Source: Candidatus Zixiibacteriota bacterium (GTDB lineage Bacteria; Zixibacteria; MSB-5A5; GN15; FEB-12). Taken from it: a stretch of 9,055 bases of DNA. The position numbers were made by a program, and so were the translations under genes. The stretch lies in assembly GCA_030591625.1 (NCBI GenBank), contig JAUVAR010000091.1, positions 1 to 9,055 of the forward strand. Reading direction: 5' to 3'. Within the stretch, counting starts at the first letter, position 1, and every line of letters begins with the position of its first letter. Shown one piece after another: positions 6,046 to 9,055 of this stretch. A model generated the notes under the pieces. The model was given only the letters and a program-made list of their open reading frames with translations. It did no database searches and was not told where the DNA came from.

Positions 6046-7644
6046 TTACTTACGCCATACCGATGGTCGGAAAATTATCAATACAGTAAATATTTCAAGT
6101 CTCCCCAAAAGCATTGCGAAGATCGCTATCCATTTGCCGGGCAGAGGTATCCAACTGTAATTTTCAATCGCCCCCACACCTGCAAGTCCCGGACCGATAT
6201 TTCCAAGCGTTGCTATCGAACAGGCAACCGCAGTTGTCAGGTCAGGCATGAAGAAACTTAAGAGAAACGCCACAAAAATGAAAAGGCCAACGAAAAAGAT
6301 TGCAAACGAGACAACATTTACAATTTGGTTATCATCTACAACCTGCGATCCCACTTTAATCGGAGAAACAAGTCGGGGCTGGGTCATTTTCTTAAGAGCG
6401 TTCCAGGCGACTTTGAATACCAAAACGACACGTATCATTTTCATGCCACCCCCGGTTGAACCAAGACATCCACCAAAGAACATCAGAAATACCAAAAGGA
6501 AGCGTATGAAATTCGGCCAGAGATCAAAATCTGCAGTCACAAATCCTGTCGTTGTTACAATTGCGAGTACCTGAAATGAGGCCGTTCGGAATGCACTGTA
6601 GAATGTGCCAACATTTTCTGACTGTTCGGCGTAGTGCGTGCTGAATTCCTCCGATGACATCGGATCACTTCTGAATTGATTGGCGGCCATCTCCTCAGAG
6701 CCGAGTCCGCCAATGACAAGGCTTAGTGTTATAATAATTATTGCTGCCGCTATTACGCCGTTATAAAATCGAAATTCCCGATTGGTGAACATATCTTTAA
6801 TGTTGCCTCGTAAAGCACTGAAGTGCAGAAGGAAATTAATACCGGCCAGATACATAAAGACAATTATCACCCAACGTATATAATCGGAATCGAATGCCGC
6901 GATTGAGGCATTCTTAGTCGAGAAACCACCTGTAGCTAAAGTTGCGAAGGAGTGACAGACAGAATCAAAAACTGACATACCGCCAAGCCAGAGCAAAACA
7001 GTTTCGGCACCAGTAAACAGAACATACACACCCCATAGAATTGAAACTGTCTGTGAAAGACGCGGTACCAATTTATCGTGACGGGTACCGGGCACTTCAC
7101 CTCGGAACATCTGGTAGGCAGTTACACCCATCGAGGGGAAGATTGCAATTGCTAAAGTGATAATACCCATTCCACCAAGCCAATGCGAAAGCGCACGAAG
7201 GAATAGAAGCGAACGTGGGACAATTTCTACGTCTGTTAGTATTGTTGCGCCGGTCGTTGTATAACCGGACATTATTTCAAAATATGCGTCTGTGAACGTT
7301 GCAAACCATCCAGCATCTGCTCCTGTGCGGCTGTCGAGAAGATAAAACCAGAGAGGCAAACAGGTCCAGAAAGTCATCCAGATCCAGCCGATTGCCACAA
7401 TAGCGTAACCTTCTTTCGCTCTTTGGAGCTCCCGTCCTCCTTTGTAAAGAGAAACAGCTATGGTACCCAACAACAATGTGAAAATTATTGAGATTAGATA
7501 CCCAATTACGTCCGGGTGAGTTAAAACATGAGAAAAAGATTCTGCACGATAATCCCAGAGGGCGATTCCCAGAGGGACAAACAGAATTCCGCCTAAAATT
7601 TGAGTGAGCTTGCCAATGGAATATATTACTGCGGTCTTATGCAT
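6046..7644 (-). CDS. trkH: Trk-type potassium uptake channel subunit TrkH
   Basis: A 532-residue integral membrane protein that carries potassium inward and is gated by TrkA. Four pore-loop repeats are visible with their selectivity-filter segments: SGYTTTGAT (126-134, G132), FATLATGGFS (233-242, G239-G240), VTTTGF (363-368, G367) and ATLGNIGPG (478-486, G481). GSTGGGMK (395-402) and the C-terminal GRLEIFT (514-520) are also hallmark blocks. Length suits the family (about 480-550). An acidic, serine-rich loop of about 30 residues (316-345) precedes the third pore loop. The start lies 3 bases after the trkA stop, so translation is probably coupled to trkA; an AAGGG inside the trkA end may serve as the ribosome site. 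Confidence 0.96.
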   Translation of the reverse strand: MHKTAVIYSIGKLTQILGGILFVPLGIALWDYRAESFSHVLTHPDVIGYLISIIFTLLLGTIAVSLYKGGRELQRAKEGYAIVAIGWIWMTFWTCLPLWFYLLDSRTGADAGWFATFTDAYFEIMSGYTTTGATILTDVEIVPRSLLFLRALSHWLGGMGIITLAIAIFPSMGVTAYQMFRGEVPGTRHDKLVPRLSQTVSILWGVYVLFTGAETVLLWLGGMSVFDSVCHSFATLATGGFSTKNASIAAFDSDYIRWVIIVFMYLAGINFLLHFSALRGNIKDMFTNREFRFYNGVIAAAIIIITLSLVIGGLGSEEMAANQFRSDPMSSEEFSTHYAEQSENVGTFYSAFRTASFQVLAIVTTTGFVTADFDLWPNFIRFLLVFLMFFGGCLGSTGGGMKMIRVVLVFKVAWNALKKMTQPRLVSPIKVGSQVVDDNQIVNVVSFAIFFVGLFIFVAFLLSFFMPDLTTAVACSIATLGNIGPGLAGVGAIENYSWIPLPGKWIAIFAMLLGRLEIFTVLIIFRPSVWRK

Positions 7645-7647
7645 AAC

Positions 7648-9021
7648 TTAGCCCTTGTAAAATATTCCACGTTTGCGAAACAATTTAGAAAGAGAATCGA
7701 GATGTTTGGTATGGGTAATAACAATCACATGATCTCCAGCTTCGATTACCGTTTCACCATCGGGTAGGATCATTCGATTATCTCGTACAATTACACCAAT
7801 TATCGATCCCTTTTTGAGTCGTTTTGCAATTTTCTTAATTGGTTGTCCAACAATTTCACTCTCGATATCAACAGAAAAACGTACTGCTTCAATATCGATA
7901 TTGGAAAGTTCTACCGCCGAGCCAATTCGACCACGGGCGATTATTTCAAGAATTTCACGAGCTGCAGTCAAACGAGGGTTAACTACATGATCGATTCCTA
8001 TCGAATTAAACAAAGAATCATGTCGAGACTCAGTTGAAGTTGCAATGACTTCATGTGCTCCCTCTGCTTTGGCCAGCAATGCAGACATTATGTTATAGTC
8101 AGGCTGACTTGAAATAGCCACGAAAAATGAAGCAGAATCAATATTGATATCACGCAAGAGGTCAGCATCGGTGCAGTCACCATGGAGAACTTCAAGCCCG
8201 CCAAATCGACCGGCGATGCTTTTCGCCTCGCTGAGATTAGGATGCACCATAGTTACTTTATGATCGGTTTGCGAGATAGCTTCAGCCATTTCGTTCATAG
8301 CAAACGAGTCACCTGTTACTATAATTTTACGGTTCTTTTTCTTCCCCTGTCCCACCAGACTCATAAATGTGTCGGTTGATTCTTTGGGGAAGAGAGCATA
8401 AACAATATCACCTTCTTCAATTCGGAAATTACCGTCAGGAATCATTCCCTGACCAGCTCTATCAATAGCAGCAAAAAGAATAGTATCATGAGGAGTTTCT
8501 TCACGTATCTCACGGGGTGTTTTACCGGCGAGTGGCATATTGCCACGAATACGGTAACCACGAAGCAGTATTTTACCATCTTCAAAATTAGCCGACTCAA
8601 CTGCGTGTGGAGTCTCGATATATTGCATGACATGATCAACCATAACATGCTCGGGATGGATCACAGAAGTTATACCAATCGCTTTGAGATCGACCGGGAC
8701 ATTCTTTTGGTAATAGACCTGGTTTCTAATGCGAGCTATGCGGGTGGAAACATTAAACTGCGCAGCTATTGCACAAACGATCATATTTACTTCATCGTTC
8801 GGGGTGACAGCTAAAATCATATCTGCATCGGCAACACCCGCTTCATGCAATAGGTCAGGCGATGAACCTGATCCGGTCAATATTTGCAGATCATGTTTTT
8901 CTCCGATCTGAGTACTCAGTTCGGGGTCCATTTCGATCATGGCGAGATGATGTTTGTCTTTGAGTAACTGTTCGGCAACTGCCGAACCGACCACACCTCC
9001 ACCAACTATAATAATACGCAT
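7648..9021 (-). CDS. trkA: Trk potassium uptake regulatory subunit TrkA
   Basis: A 457-residue cytoplasmic protein that binds nucleotide and gates TrkH. It has the expected duplicated layout: RCK_N (about 1-125), RCK_C (about 138-222), RCK_N (about 231-350) and RCK_C (about 372-450). The first Rossmann motif is intact: VGGGVVG (6-12), with acidic E30 at the end of strand 2. In the second copy the aligned consensus glycines are replaced by T236, D238 and A241 and the acid by H260, so the second site probably does not bind NAD(H) in the usual way. The start at 9021 is the natural first residue of the fold; a weak AAGGA lies about 12 bases upstream. Only 34 bases of upstream sequence are visible, so promoter and upstream partners cannot be judged. 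Confidence 0.96.
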   Translation of the reverse strand: MRIIIVGGGVVGSAVAEQLLKDKHHLAMIEMDPELSTQIGEKHDLQILTGSGSSPDLLHEAGVADADMILAVTPNDEVNMIVCAIAAQFNVSTRIARIRNQVYYQKNVPVDLKAIGITSVIHPEHVMVDHVMQYIETPHAVESANFEDGKILLRGYRIRGNMPLAGKTPREIREETPHDTILFAAIDRAGQGMIPDGNFRIEEGDIVYALFPKESTDTFMSLVGQGKKKNRKIIVTGDSFAMNEMAEAISQTDHKVTMVHPNLSEAKSIAGRFGGLEVLHGDCTDADLLRDINIDSASFFVAISSQPDYNIMSALLAKAEGAHEVIATSTESRHDSLFNSIGIDHVVNPRLTAAREILEIIARGRIGSAVELSNIDIEAVRFSVDIESEIVGQPIKKIAKRLKKGSIIGVIVRDNRMILPDGETVIEAGDHVIVITHTKHLDSLSKLFRKRGIFYKG

Positions 9022-9055
9022 GCGTTTTTACTTTCCTTGTAAACTTCAGATCGTA

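Overview
This window is an ordinary chromosomal stretch of a Gram-negative-type bacterium with moderate GC (roughly low to mid 40s by eye). Two things point to a bacterium with an exported compartment: a Tat-type RRxF motif in a membrane-anchored phosphoesterase, and a TrkAH potassium system. A SWIB-domain protein with a lysine-rich, histone H1-like tail is also present. I cannot place the organism to phylum from this window. The gene mix would fit a deep-branching or candidate phylum, but that is a guess.

Layout: seven protein genes lie on the minus strand and one on the plus strand. On the left, a gamma-glutamyltransferase of the YwrD-like type (minus) runs off the left edge. A 138-base intergenic region separates it from a divergent cation diffusion facilitator (plus, 1516-2445), which has a good sigma70-type promoter. 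That gene collides tail to tail, with a 4-base overlap, with a minus-strand pair: a bcp-type peroxiredoxin (3365-3850) followed by a TIGR01777-family SDR epimerase (2442-3347, TTG start). The SWIB/lysine-tail protein (4083-4550, minus) sits upstream of that pair and ends in a strong intrinsic terminator. Further right are a membrane-anchored metallophosphoesterase (4766-5956), then trkH (6046-7644) and trkA (7648-9021), all minus. trkA and trkH are 3 bases apart and are evidently co-transcribed. The phosphoesterase follows 89 bases later and may belong to the same unit.

How the genes work together: TrkA and TrkH form one potassium uptake system. The peroxiredoxin and epimerase form a likely two-gene operon with no obvious shared pathway. 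The CDF transporter, the glutamyltransferase and the SWIB protein appear to be independent housekeeping genes. No intergenic gap exceeds 300 bases. I see no RNA genes, insertion sequences, CRISPR arrays, prophage or integration signatures.

I did not find a previously undescribed system. The points most worth a second look are the SWIB/H1-like fusion with its near-identical tandem DNA repeats, the apparently dead second nucleotide site of TrkA, and the internal Tat motif behind several membrane helices in the phosphoesterase.
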